64,000 nt of DNA from the NCBI RefSeq assembly GCF_048544455.1, contig NC_133538.1, positions 4,060,658 through 4,124,657 of the forward strand, written 5' to 3'. The translations under genes and the position numbers were made by a program. Origin of the DNA: Silene latifolia. Its lineage: Eukaryota > Streptophyta > Magnoliopsida > Caryophyllales > Caryophyllaceae. Position 1 is the stretch's first letter, and each line of letters begins with the position of its first letter. Below the pieces are notes generated by a model. That model made no database searches. It worked only from the letters and a program-made list of their open reading frames with translations, and was not told the origin of the DNA. Positions 1 to 11,968 of the stretch are shown here, piece after piece.

Positions 1-503
1 ACCTTTTAGTTTTATATGAGACGGTGACATCGGAATCATTAACACCGATCACCAAGATGGAGGCTCGTGACGATAACGAGGCACATTACATTCTTAAATT
101 CTAAGAGGACTACGATCATGTGCCTAAAACATGCAACGTTCATAGTTGGGCGTGAATTTACGATCACAGAAGAAAATTTTGGACGATTGTTAAAGGTCAT
201 GATTACCAACGATGAGGAGGAACCTTGATTGTCAAATATGTGATAATATGTGATATATGGCTAAATATACCGAGTAATATATTACGTTCATTCATGTTTT
301 TATTTATATCATTGACCATAAAATTGCACCAACACAAACATAAGACCTGATTTCTAATCATACCTAAGCAAATAGCAAGGCCAGCATGCACAAATAATGG
401 ACTATTTGATTTGATTGTTATAAAAAATAGGTAAAAGTAAAAGGAAAATGAAAGGGCGCCCTATCACCCAATAAGCTATATAAAAACATACGTGTAATAC
501 ATA
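1..503. other. No gene seen
   Basis: This stretch is AT-rich and has only short open frames with no recognisable protein. I see no RNA gene or complete transposon end before the MITE that begins at 504. Confidence 0.6.
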
Positions 504-932
504 GGCTCCGTTTGGCAAGACATTTCAGGTACCTGATTTGGTCAAAATAGCTTATTTGACCAAAATATCAGGTACCTTATTTTTTTGTACGTGTTTGGCA
601 AGTAGCTTATTTAACCAAATAAGCTACCTGAAATGAAATGCTACCTAGAGTAGCATTTGAGATTTCAGGTACCTGATTTGTTTTGATTTTCCACTTTTAC
701 CCCTTAAATTTGTACTATTAAGTAATTATCATATCCGTTTACGTCATTTCATCAAAATCAGTTAGCTTTTCAGTTAGTTGTCAAACACTTTTTTATATAA
801 TCAGCTACCTTATCAGTTCCTAATTTCCAGCTACCTTATCAGTTACCTTTTCAGGTTTCAGTTAGCTTTTCAGTTTTCAGCTACCTTTTCAGGTTTCAGC
901 TACCTTTTCAGTTAGTTTTACCAAACAGAGCC
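504..932. mobile_element. MITE with terminal inverted repeats
   Basis: The 429-bp segment starts GGCTCCGTTTGG and ends CCAAACAGAGCC, inverted repeats with one mismatch. The trinucleotide ATA flanks both ends (501-503 and 933-935), which could be a 3-bp target duplication of PIF/Harbinger type. The interior is built from many copies of short motifs such as TTTCAGGTACCTGATTTGG and CAGCTACCTTTTCAG. There is no coding capacity. The superfamily is inferred from TSD length only and is uncertain. Confidence 0.6.
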
Positions 933-1478
933 ATAGTCTTATTAACCGTGAAAATTTGAGGCAAGAACTTAATAATATTAACTATTGACTTCTTAAGCCT
1001 AAACAAAAGTTATATGATGCACGAATATTTCAGAGATCATGTAAGTTTATATTATTTTATATTATATATTCCATAGTTGCAAATTAAAACTTTCTCTCCT
1101 CTGTCGCATTTCAACCAAAATAGTTTCAAGATTATATGAGTGTTTAACTAAAAAAGTTGAGCAAAAATAAGAACATATATCGGAGGTAGTATCTCAGACC
1201 TCATTTAATTTGTTATTGAGCTTATGTGTATTTTTTCTAAGTTTCTTAAAGATTTAATTGAGTTTCTTCACATCAATTGTGTAAAATTAGTCTTAACTAT
1301 TCGCGTTTAACAAGTCAAGTGCTTTTAGTGAATTAGAAACTCATTAGCATGAGTAACTTAGTCTGTTTGAAATTGGAGTTCCCATGAAGCCTTTTAGATG
1401 GGAGTTGTCATGTGCGTGTATTGGTTATTTTATAACTTGACATTCAATGATGCTTCAAGAGACAGAATATTACAAGTG

Positions 1479-1508
1479 GCCCGTGCATCGCACGGGCATT
1501 AAATCTAG
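1479..1508 (+). mobile_element. Helitron 3' terminus
   Basis: The 19-base hairpin GCCCGTGCATCGCACGGGC (8-bp stem, 3-nt loop) is followed 11 bases later by CTAG and a T. This is the standard Helitron 3' end: a GC-rich hairpin, then CTRR, inserted before T. The 5' end of this copy was not found, so only the terminus is annotated. The hairpin at 12872-12890 is identical. Confidence 0.7.
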
Positions 1509-1587
1509 TATATATATAAAAGAGACTTTTTTCAGGCAATTCTAGAGACTCCAAGTTTTTTGAAACACTCTAATTATAATAATAATA

Positions 1588-1790
1588 ATAATATTGATCT
1601 AAAAAAATAACAAAATTCGTAAATGTTAATCTAAAAAGATAACTTTTGTTTCATGGAAACTTTATCTCTTAAAATTAAAAAATTATTGGGAATATTAATC
1701 TAAGAACATAACAGAATTTGTAAATATTAATCTAAAAAGATAACTAATTAGGATATGCGATAGAAATCTAATTTGACTATGAGATAGAAA
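1588..1790. repeat. Degenerate tandem repeat, broken by the LTR insertion
   Basis: Units contain TAATCTAAAAAGATAACTTT, then a TTTCATGG...TTTATCTCTTAAAAT stretch and ATTGGGAATAT. Further copies flank the LTR retrotransposon (about 3070 on the left, 10417-10563 on the right), so that element landed inside one of these units. Confidence 0.6.
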
Positions 1791-3082
1791 TTTGCTCCTA
1801 CGTTCTCTAATATATATGTGCCCCTACTATATTTGACCGATAAAAAATTTTGTATTCTTTCCCCTCCCTACGATTTAGCTAATGATGATTTTTTTTTTAT
1901 CGTGTTATCCCCTCCCCACTATTAGCTTATTTATTATTTGTATATATTAGGTTGTAGTAAACATGTTTTATATTGGCTTCTAATCTTTTTCGTCAATTGA
2001 ATTATTGTATAGTTTGTGAATTTGAGTGATTTTGTTTGCTTTTCTTTTCGTATATACGAGGACTAACAATTTCATCTTATTTATGGTGTTGGACATACAT
2101 CCAATATTCGTACAAGAACGGATACGAAACACTAAAATTCTTATTATTGTATGTTATTCCTTCCGTCCCAATAAATCGAGACGGAAGAGTCGTTAGATGA
2201 CAAAGAAGAAGCAAATAATAAACCTGAGATGGAAATTGCGTAATTTTCCTCAATGTTGATGGGCGGATTGAATGTCATGCGTATTAAAGATTTATGTATT
2301 ATGTATTCTAAAAGTCTGTATTCACCTAAAAGTTTGTATTCACAAACCTGTATCGTAGTTAGAGAAGCCAAGATCGTGGGCGTTACCTATATTTAGTGCC
2401 AAACCGAATACTCAAACCCTGAGTCCTATACTCCTATTTTCAGTTTGGAAAGGATCAAAACACTACCATGGGCTATAATAGATTCAATGCTATTACTACG
2501 ACTCCGACAAAGGTAATATTCTTCAAAAAAATCTCTGCTAATACGAATAATTCTTATTCGGGTTCTATTATGAATAATTTTTTTTGGGTTAATCAACATC
2601 TATTATAGCCCATGTGCAGGAGAATCAGACGATGGTACCATCCGCATGAATACCAACCGCATGAACTTTTGCTTAAAAATAAGTTAGATAATATCCAGTT
2701 TCATATGGGGAGGATCAAGGCCCGTATTGATTCGCATTCACTCCATTACAAGAATTGGTAGTAGACTAAATTTTTTTCCTGGGAAAAGCCGACTAAAATT
2801 CCCTGGATTTAAGAAATAAATCACGTAGATTTGTCCTTCGTTATACATTATTGCTTATAGTTATATGGTGTTCTATTTTATTGTCGACACTAATGAAGCG
2901 ATGTACGAGTAGATTTTAAGAAGTCAAATATGCAAAATAATAGTTACCATTGAATTAAAAGTGTCACAAATTTTAAGAGAAACGGTCTCTTATTAATCTT
3001 AATAGAAGACTTACTAATTACCATTTTTATTTAATATTTATCTTTTTATTTTTAATTAATTTTTATTTTTAAAGATAACTTT

Positions 3083-4412
3083 TGTAACACCCCCTCATCC
3101 CAAGGTACCTTACCAAGGACTACCCTAGCATGAAAGGCTGTTACCATCTCGGTTTCCCGAGGTTAGTATATCAAAGTTACAATTTCCAAACAACATTTAT
3201 CAAAGTATATATGTTAAAGATTACATTATCTCAGACCAACTCAAAATAAACGTACAAGGTCTCAATACAAATGAAATCCAAGACATCTAAACTCATAACA
3301 ACGGAAGCTAGACTTGACGTGGTGACTCCCCATGACTGTCCCATAGCTAAACATCTGCATTACCTGTCACAATCTGCTCACCATCCCCGAATGGATCACC
3401 GCAGGTTTTACAAAACAACAACACGGGGTCAGTACTACTCAATCAATACAAGACAACAACAATACAACCAGCTGATCATCGATCTCACACGAGAATCGAC
3501 TACACACCGAAGTGTGTAGCCCCGCCATTACCCATCGCAACAGGTAATCCTCGCCGCGATGGGGTGACCGCACCCATCCCCACCTAGTCCAGCTCATCAA
3601 CGAGCGACTAACAATCCCTGTCCCTTAATGTGCACATCCCCTCCCGTGGCGGGTTCCACGGAGGGCGAACTAGGGTGTGAAGCCACTCCCGCAAGTGACT
3701 CCACCACAATCACAATCACATGACATCACAACCATCTCAATCCGCTCATACCAACATCGTCACAACAATCCCCATACTCCGATGATCAAAGAAATAACAA
3801 CAATTACAACAAGCACAATCTCAAATCAATTGACAGTAAACTGAGTAGGGAAACCCTACCTTAGCAATCAACAGTGGGAAAGGACTTGAACACTCAGAAA
3901 GGCTCCTCTACGAAGTCTTCTCCTATAACATAATCATATCACACAATTACACATTGCACAATCCCCATATTTCCCCAATTCCGTAAACACACAAAGAACC
4001 CCAACGAATACAAACAACATAGAATAACACTTACCAACAGTAGGATGAGGAAATGTACGTAAGGACTCCGAAGGTTTCGCAATCAACAAAGCAAAGGGGT
4101 GATTAAGGAGTAATTAGGGAGAGATTAGGGTTACGTAAGAATGATGAAGTAGAAATGATATTTTGAAAACTGACGCGGATATAAAATAAATCTTAAACGC
4201 TCCCTAATCAAACCGTCGAAATAACACTTCGCCAAACCGGACACTCGGTCGAGTAAGTGTATACTCGGCCGAGTGTCCCATACTCGGTCGAGTGTTCACT
4301 TTACTCGGCCGAGTGTTCCTCGCAGAACCAAAACAATACACAACCTCGGACTACTCGGCCGAGTAGGTTCTACTCGGTCGAGTAGTCACCAAGGAAAATC
4401 CGTAGTGTTACA
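3083..4412 (-). repeat. LTR of element A (3' LTR)
   Basis: This 1330-bp terminal repeat matches 9085-10411 nearly throughout, with scattered substitutions and single-base indels. It carries the palindrome array (4243-4383). Because the element is minus-strand, this is the downstream LTR. Confidence 0.85.
4243..4383. promoter_or_regulatory. Phased ACTCG-NN-CGAGT palindrome array (LTR A, left copy)
   Basis: Six 12-bp copies start at 4243, 4263, 4282, 4303, 4353 and 4372. Spacing inside clusters is 19-21 bp. The central dinucleotides run GT, GC, GT, GC, gap, GC, GT. The spacer sequences differ between copies. Its position in U3, upstream of a TATA-like site, suggests a promoter element; that role is inference. 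Confidence 0.75.
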
Positions 4413-4449
4413 ATCTTCCCCCCTTAAAAAGAACTTCGTCCCGAAGTTC
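4413..4449 (-). promoter_or_regulatory. Polypurine tract and preceding hairpin of element A
   Basis: On the minus strand a hairpin (GAACTTCGG / ACGAAGTTC, 4431-4449) is followed by TTTTTAAGGGGGGAAGAT (4413-4430), directly before the LTR. Polypurine tracts prime plus-strand synthesis. Element B has the same arrangement at 45475-45512. Confidence 0.8.
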
Positions 4450-4808
4450 ACACTCTACTATAAAATAAAGCACAACACTACGCCACAAGGCTACACCAAC
4501 CACATATAACAACACCAAGGAACTATACAAGTCACCACAAAAATCATTATCCCGAGTCAAAGCAAAACAACAAACAAAACGAAACACGACCGCAAAGTTC
4601 CAACCCAACCTATAAAACATGGACACTTAACACCAACTCCACAAACTACTCTTCCTTCCACAACATAGCTCACGATATCGTCTCAACTATAGCATAGGCT
4701 CTCAATACTGACTCCATAACATTACTTCCATAACACTCAATAGCACTCAATCCACAAAAGAAGATCAATCATCAAAACGGAATGTTACATTCTATCATCC
4801 TTAAAACG

Positions 4809-4826
4809 AACTTCGTCCTCGAAGTT
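4809..4826 (-). repeat. Second copy of the pre-PPT hairpin
   Basis: AACTTCG-TCCT-CGAAGTT forms a hairpin about 380 bp from the first. Read on the minus strand it is followed by a purine-rich run and then TGTAACATTCC, which resembles an LTR start. It may be a decayed duplicate of the element's 3' junction. Confidence 0.55.
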
Positions 4827-4849
4827 TACTCAAACACATAAACATCATC

Positions 4850-7800
4850 TTCCAACTGTCAAAACTATTAGACTCATAATCATTATCATTCAACTGTCAA
4901 CACTGTTGAAATATTCTCTCATTGCTAAACATCGAACTACAACAAGCACGGTCATGACCTTTAATAAAATCAACACAAATATCCGTCCTTTATACTACAC
5001 CAACACTCTACTTCCAATTATACTACCATATGCACAACCATCAAAATCTCTTTTATCGCATCCTACTCCTCTTAAGATAAATGTTACGTCCTCGTAACTC
5101 ACTAATACTAGATCCTTCGTTATACCTCTCATTATCTTCATCACCACCACATGTCAAAGATAACCACTTATAATCGAGAAGTCGCCATGCATATATCTTA
5201 GGCTCTCTTACTTAAACAACTCTCATCCTTCAATTCACTCGTCACACCCCTAACCTATACCTCAAAATCCTTAACTTAACCCAAAACTTCAACTCTTCCA
5301 CATTACCGCAACATGACATATATCTTTATATAAACTATATAAAACTCATATCACCAAAAGCATAATTCACACTCCACACCTGTTACGTACACTCACACTA
5401 GATCCTCAAGTTCTTTTCTTTCATTACCGCAAAACTCATACATAATCGAACATGACACTAATTCCCAATATCCTGCACTCACTATCTCAACAAAAGATTA
5501 TGAACCACTTGTCGCTTTGAGATCATTACAACACATATTCCACGAATCACTTGCCATGACTATGACTACCGATGCCTCATCTTAAAACAAGATAAAAATT
5601 ATCGTAACAACTTCTCACAATCGTGTCCCATCAACAGAATATCACTATACCATGACAACAACGAAAACATATACAACTCTCTTTCACATCATACTCTACC
5701 CTCATTCCCAAACTGAAACTGGTAAGAAACATCAACAAAACAAAACAACAGTCTTTATGTTCAACCAAAACTCACAAGGAACAGCAGCAAACAAAACAAC
5801 AATCTATGTTTAACTGGTATGCACTTACGAAAACTCGTATTATAGTCATCTCACCTACTCCACCACAACCGGTGACAACATCGCAACATTGCCACCAACA
5901 AATGCACCACGGTGCGAAAATACCCGCATCACAACAATAAGTACCGTGCCATACACAATCCCATAAACACCGACTCAATATAACATCTTGACAACAAACT
6001 TACTCAAAACTCGCTTTACTGCATCACAACACCATACATAATACGGAATAAATAGACAAGAATCTCATGCATACCATCCATACTTTTCATGGATTAAACC
6101 TATATCATGAATACACATGCAAGTATAACCAGTCTTGTCAGACCACCCAAACTATCATTTTTTTTTTTTTTTTTTCATCATTCCATTAAGTTACCGTATC
6201 CAACATATATTACAAACATTCATATAACAACTTTATGACTATCACACCATACCGCATCTCGTGAGGTCACAACCTCACACAAACATTTACATACTCCTAA
6301 GACCCATAATCACATCCAAATAGCCAATCCTGATTACGTAAGTTACCACTTGACAATGAATACCTCTTATCCTGGACTTAACTCGGTGCCCTTCATAACA
6401 TATCTTCTTTTACACACATTTATCACCACCCAGTGAACGTAGCCATATCATCTGTACCCAACTACTAACGAATACCTCATATATCCATACCTTAAAATCC
6501 CTCACAACCAAACATTAATCACCTTCACAAAATCAACCTCATTAGAACAACTAACTTCCCCAAAATAACATCATCCTCAACCACTAGTGACAATACTATG
6601 ACACCAACATTTTTCATGTGACTACTCTCTTACTATCACTTCTTAATATAACAATCCTTTTCCTCCCTTTGGTTCTCATCCCAAACGACAAACATCAAAT
6701 GTATCAACAAAAATCACCTCAACACTATTTCCAATTTCATCCGTAATCGTATCGTCACCCGACTCACCACCAAAATCTCATATCGTGCAAATTCTTTACC
6801 CAACTTTTGCTTTCTTTAATTCCTCGAAACTCATGATTATCATGTTGTCCTGGAACTTCTATATAATCGTAACTCAAATCCTCATGATAGTATCATACAT
6901 CTCGACGATTCCTTACTTTTATATCACATAACCTCGGTGAACATGTTCCTAGTTTTACTCCCCTTATTCTTTTCTTTTACCCTCGACAAACTCCCTTAAT
7001 GATTCAACTCTTCATTATTTCTGTCTAACTCTTAAGTGCTCCGGTTACCTTCACATTGCTCCAAACTCAATCCCCATTATTTTATGTCGATATCATCTCA
7101 CTCTTTCTTACCATGGGTCTTCTCTCATTATACTATAACTCCCAATTGTCACTAATCTATCCATAAAATCAACGTTTAAAGTTCAAACAATTGCATCTCC
7201 CTTTTTACATCACTAGGAAACCAAAATTCATCTCATAACGTTAGCTGCCCAAAGAATTACTCACTAGGCTCACATCGTGAAAATTCCAAATTCCCAAACT
7301 TGGTCACCATCTACAAATCCACGTCGCGACATAACTCTATCTAAGTTCACTATATAACCCTCTTCTCCATCCCTCTAAAGCAACCTTTCATTACATATAT
7401 CCTTAAGCAACACAATGCTAACCGTCTCCCTCTATAAGTCCTTACACATCCCGAAATGTCACTATTCGTATCTCTCATCTCAATCTTTCATTCTCATGCT
7501 TCTTTGCACTTACATCACCCCCGCCCATATACACTTACTTTTATACTACTCAATACACGACTATTTCACTCATCATATCTCACAAAACATGCTCTTTACC
7601 TCGATTAGCTCATTTTTTTTTTTTTTTTTTTTTTTTTTTCACTATCTCTCACAACCACATTAACACATGTCTTCCTTATCCAACACTTATCTCTCATAAC
7701 CCTAAGACTCTCTCCTGTCATACCTTCCGGTAACTTACGTATCAAGACCGTCTCTCATATAAAAGAATGCGTTAAGACTCAAAACATACATGTGTATATA

Positions 7801-7900
7801 CCCTATGACTCAAAACAATGAAAAACATAGCCACCGGCTCAAAACAAAAGTAAAAACATAGCCACCGACTCAAAACAAAAGTAAGAACATAGCCACCGAC
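4850..7900. other. Interior of element A, no gene seen
   Basis: The sequence is AT- and CA-rich, with T runs at 6153-6175 and 7614-7639. Short open frames occur on both strands, but none has recognisable gag or pol motifs. Treated as non-coding filler of a non-autonomous element. Confidence 0.55.
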
Positions 7901-7923
7901 TCAAAGTGGCCGCCCAACGAGGT

Positions 7924-8221
7924 ACTCGGTCGAGTACATAACATACTAGGTCAAGTACAAGGTACTCGGTCGAGTAACTATATTACTCGGTCGAGTTTTC
8001 GACTCCAGAAGCAACTCAATTGCCGCGAGAGAGGATTACTCGGTCGAGTATTGGGAATACTCGGCCGAGTAGACCTTACTCGGTCGAGTATAAGACTACT
8101 CGGCCGAGTTCACGACTCCAGACGCTAAACAGTATTATCACAGAAAGATTACTCGGCCGAATATGGAATACTCGGTCGAGTATAAAAGACACTCGGCCGA
8201 GTAGGGACTACTCGGTCGAGT
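7924..8221. promoter_or_regulatory. Internal phased palindrome array of element A
   Basis: Eleven recognisable copies plus one degenerate copy of ACTCG-NN-CGAGT occur in three clusters. Starts are 7924, 7945 (degenerate), 7964, 7985; then 8038, 8059, 8078, 8098; then 8151, 8170, 8191, 8210. Within clusters the step is 19-21 bp. In the last two clusters the centres alternate GT/GC without exception. The array lies about 0.85-1.15 kb downstream of the primer site, matching the internal array of element B. Confidence 0.75.
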
Positions 8222-9069
8222 ATAGGCGCGATTCTCAAGACCGTCCAGTTTTCGTAAAACAATCATATCTCACTCGTTACTTGGTCAATCTGGGCGTGTG
8301 ACCTATCGTTAGAATCGTAAGAGGACAAGCTATCACCTCAACTTGGAATCACAACAATATCTTTTCTAGAACTCGACTTATGACAGTTTTAAGACAACCC
8401 TTCCAAAATCGGTTTGTATACAAATCAAAAATTTCTTTTCAAAACAACTTTAACATGCATAAAACAAGCAATAACGACCCAATGCTTCTAAAAACCAGTA
8501 CATAGTTTAACATTTATCATATTCACATTAAAATTAAACACCACATTTACATATACAGACGCATGACCTTAATCACATGCTTCTACCAACAATCAAGCAT
8601 TAAAATCATCATATTCATATGCACATGTACCACTACCATACTTTATGCTCAACATTGTATTAAACAGGTAACATGATCACATTCTTCATGCTCAATATCA
8701 ACCAGATACAATTTCACAATTCACTTTTCATCTTTTACCATGTTCCAACACTTAACATGCCAACATATTCCATGCTCAAAGTTTCAACATCAACAAATCG
8801 TCGATACATCTTTCAACTACTACCATATTCCACTTCTTTCCTCATTTAATCCAACCATGCACAAGATTCAAACTACAGATATCAAACACACATAACTCAA
8901 ACATACAACAGTTTCCCCCATGTGACCGGCTTGAGATCGTAAGGGCCTTAGTGCGACTCCGGGACGTCTCCCAAGTCTTTGCGGTAGCTCCAAACAACTC
9001 TCCCGGGTTCATTTTATTTAGACTCCCTAAGTTCATTGAGTTCATTAGTTTTAGGTGCCGGAATCGTCG

Positions 9070-9081
9070 GCTCTGATACCA
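9070..9081 (-). promoter_or_regulatory. Primer binding site of element A
   Basis: On the minus strand this reads TGGTATCAGAGC, the usual plant site complementary to the 3' end of initiator methionine tRNA. Three bases separate it from the LTR. Element B has the same site and spacing. Confidence 0.9.
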
Positions 9082-9084
9082 CTT

Positions 9085-10411
9085 TGTAACACCCCCTCAT
9101 CCCAAGGTACCTTACCAAGGACTACCCTAGCATGAAAGGTTATTACCATCTCGGTTTCCCGAGGTTAGTATATCAAAGTTACAATTTCCAAACAACATTT
9201 ATTAAAGTATAAAAGTTAAAGATTACACTATCTCGGACCAACTCAAAATAAACGTACAAGGTCTCAATACAAATGAAATCCAAGACATCTAAACTCATAA
9301 CAACGGAAGCTAGACTTGACGTGGTGACTCCCATGACCGTCCCCATAGCTAAACATCTCGCATTACACTGTCACAATCCGCTCACCATCCCCGAATGGAT
9401 CACCGCAGTTTTACAAAACAACAACACGGGTCGATTACTCAATCAATACAAGACAACAACAATACAACCAGGTGATCATCGATCTCACACAAGAATCGAC
9501 TACACACCGAAGTGTGTAGCCCTGCCAGATTACCCATCGCAACAGGTAATCCTCGCCGCCATGGGTGACCGCAGCCCATCCCCACCTAGTCCAACTCATC
9601 AACGAGCGACTAACAATCCCTGTCCCTTAATGTGCACATCCCCTCCCGTGGCGGGTTCCACGGAGGGCGAACTAGGTGTGAAGCCACTCCCGCAAGTGAC
9701 TCCACCACAATCACAATCACATGACATCACAACCATCTCAATCCGCTCATACCAACATCGTCACAACAATCCCCATACTCCGATGATCAGCAAATAACAA
9801 CAATTACAACAAGCACAATCTCAAATCAATTGACATGAAACCGAGTAGGAAACCCTACCTTAGCAATCAACAGTGGGAAAGGACTTGAACACTCAAAAAG
9901 GCTCCTCTACGAAGTCTTCTCCTATAACATAATCATATCACACAATTACACATTGCACAATCCCCATATTTCCCAATTCCGTAAACACACAAGAACCCCA
10001 ACGAATACAAACAACATAGAATAACACTTACCAACAAAGGGATGAGGAAATGTACGTAAGGACTCCGAAGGTTTCGCAATCAACAAAGCAAAGGGGTGAT
10101 TAAGGAGTAATTAGGGAGAGATTAGGGTTACGTAAGAATGATGAAGTAGAAATGATATTTTGAAAACTGACGCGGATATAAAATAAATCTTAAACGCTCC
10201 CTAATCAAACCGTCGAAATAACACTTCGCCAAACCGGACACTCGGTCGAGTAAGTGTATACTCGGCCGAGTGTCCCATACTCGGTCGAGTGTTCACTTTA
10301 CTCGGCCGAGTGTTCCTCGGCAGAACCAAAACAATACACAACCTCAGCACTACTCGGCCGAGTAGGTTCTACTCGGTCGAGTAGTCACCAAGGAAAATCC
10401 GTAGTGTTACA
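9085..10411 (-). repeat. LTR of element A (5' LTR)
   Basis: This 1327-bp terminal repeat is the partner of 3083-4412. In the sense of the element it lies upstream. Its minus strand has a TATA-like TTTTATATCCGCG at about 10171-10183, some 57 bp past the palindrome array, then a pyrimidine-rich stretch. This order is shared with LTR B. Confidence 0.85.
10240..10382. promoter_or_regulatory. Phased ACTCG-NN-CGAGT palindrome array (LTR A, right copy)
   Basis: Copies start at 10240, 10260, 10279, 10300, 10352 and 10371, with the same centres as the left LTR. All 12-bp copies survive in both LTRs although the LTRs differ by small indels elsewhere. Confidence 0.75.
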
Positions 10412-10564
10412 ACTTTTGTTTCATGGAAACTTTATCTCTTAAAATAAAAAAATTATTGGGAATATTAATCTAAAAAAATAACAGATTTTGTAAATATTAA
10501 TCTAAAAGGATAACTTTTCTTTCATAGAAACTTTATCTGTTAAAATAAAAAAAATTATTGGGAT

Positions 10565-11372
10565 ATACTCCCTCCGATCCGGACAGATGTAAACATAAGC
10601 AAAAGTGGTTATTTAAGAAAATGTGGAAAAGTGAGGGGTAAAGTAGGAAATATTGTTTGGGGCCACATGAGTTTAGGTGGATTAAATAAGTAGTTGGTGA
10701 GTGGGTGAGTGGATGGTAAAGTTGTAAATATGTAGTGGATGTAAGGGTAATTTAGTTATTTTTCATGCCAAATATGGTATGTTACCATTGGTGTGGTTCA
10801 TCCGTTTTAGGTAAGTGTTATTTGCGTGACTTTGACTTGTTACCCTCTGGTCCCATCTATTTTGCCATTCTTAGACTCTATAGATTTCACTTTGCCGTAT
10901 AATAAGGTTGATTCATCAAAAATTAGTTTATAAGTTAAAATAAAGTTAAAATATGGGCCAGTTAAATCATATGTAGCCAGCGTATTACTGAATCATTAAT
11001 TTTAGCAAAAAACAAAATAGAAATTTGTGCAATTATATAAATGATTTTAAATCCATTGCAAGACGTATGTTAATTGATATTTAATCATACTAATCAAGTT
11101 GAGGTTTAATCACTAGGAATTTGATTATAGAAAAAACATAAAAATAACTTAATAAATAAATTAATGTCCAGTAGAAGGATAGGAAATTATGAACAACGGA
11201 AAGAAACAAAAATAATAATAAGCAAATTAAATGTGCGTGGGAGAAGGATAAGACAATGACACGAGACAATACAAATACGATAGTTGCTGCTACCCAAAAC
11301 AGTAAATCTCCTGATAAACCATATCTGTCATGAGAGGAGTTTTTCACAAAAATTAATGAAAAACTGTCTCTC
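10565..11372. other. No gene seen
   Basis: This is AT-rich Helitron interior. It starts with a CTCCCTCCG-like motif that resembles a Stowaway end, but no matching inverted end was found. Confidence 0.5.
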
Positions 11373-11489
11373 TTAGAAATTTATGGAAAAGTATAATGGG
11401 TATAATGTGTCTTAGAAATTTATGGAAAAGTATAATGGGTATAATGTGTCTTAGAAATTTATGGAAAAGTATAATGGGTATAATGTGTA
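11373..11489. repeat. Three-copy 39-bp tandem repeat
   Basis: Three consecutive, essentially identical units start at 11373, 11412 and 11451. Each begins CTTAGAAATTTATGG and ends GGGTATAATGTGT. Confidence 0.9.
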
Positions 11490-11968
11490 CAACAATGCGA
11501 GCTTTGGGTATTAGTTAGGTGATTTATCTCTTTTTAATATTATATAGAGTAATATATCTAATCTCAATCTCAAGGAGTATATCTCTTTTCATTATTTTTC
11601 ACTTTCTATTTTTATCGGGTCAATATAGTGTGGAAACATGAAATGCACAATCTCATTTGCGTACGAAGCACTAATATAATTTCCGCAAGTTTAAATACTT
11701 CTACGAATATATGAGTACACGAGGATAAAATTTTAGTACAACTCCTAATAATACTCGATACAACATCCCTTCAATTTTTTATGATCTTCCCTCTTTCTCT
11801 TTTCAAACAAGTTTGATTATCTTTCGTCTTTTCTTTTTTGATAAGTTTCATTCATATTCTATTACAATACTTTATTAGTTACTTACAACAATATAATTAC
11901 ATTTTTCACAATTTCACTTAAAAAAAACAATTTTTAGTAACCGTGCAACGCACGGGCACTAAATCTAG

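Larger units (their letters stand above)
3083..10411 (-). mobile_element. Non-autonomous LTR retrotransposon A (Ty3/Tekay-like ends)
   Basis: This is a complete element flanked by the 5-bp duplication ACTTT (3078-3082 and 10412-10416). Its LTRs (3083-4412 and 9085-10411) both begin TGTAACACC and end GTGTTACA. Orientation is minus: the primer site reads TGGTATCAGAGC on the minus strand beside the right LTR, and the polypurine tract abuts the left LTR. The 4.67-kb interior has no gag, protease, reverse transcriptase or integrase that I can recognise, so it depends on a partner. The leader after the primer site matches that of element B (28233 onward). The iMet primer site and the hairpin before the polypurine tract are typical of Tekay/Del chromoviruses, so I infer a derivative of that clade. 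Confidence 0.85.
1509..11968 (+). mobile_element. Helitron-like element split by an LTR retrotransposon
   Basis: The left end directly follows the previous Helitron terminus. It begins with TA repeats and AAAGAGACTTTTTT, a start also seen at about 12902 and near 50490. The right end has the hairpin CCGTGC-AAC-GCACGG at 11941-11955 and finishes CTAG|T at 11968. Removing the LTR element (3083-10411) and one TSD leaves about 3.1 kb. There is no Rep or helicase coding, so it would be non-autonomous. The exact 5' base is uncertain because no clean A|TC start is visible. Confidence 0.45.

Noticed and set aside
4243..4383. Reading the palindrome arrays as a CRISPR array
   Set aside because: The setting is a plant retrotransposon. 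The repeat is 12 bp with 7-10 bp spacers and there are no cas genes, so neither repeat nor spacer sizes fit CRISPR.
4273..4509. 78-codon frame through the LTR A array and 8020-8301
   Set aside because: The Arg/Ser/Thr-rich product (TRSS, TRPS) is a translation of the palindromes themselves.
10565..10860. Possible Stowaway MITE starting CTCCCTCCG
   Set aside because: No matching inverted end or TA duplication was found. A similar lone motif occurs at about 2160.
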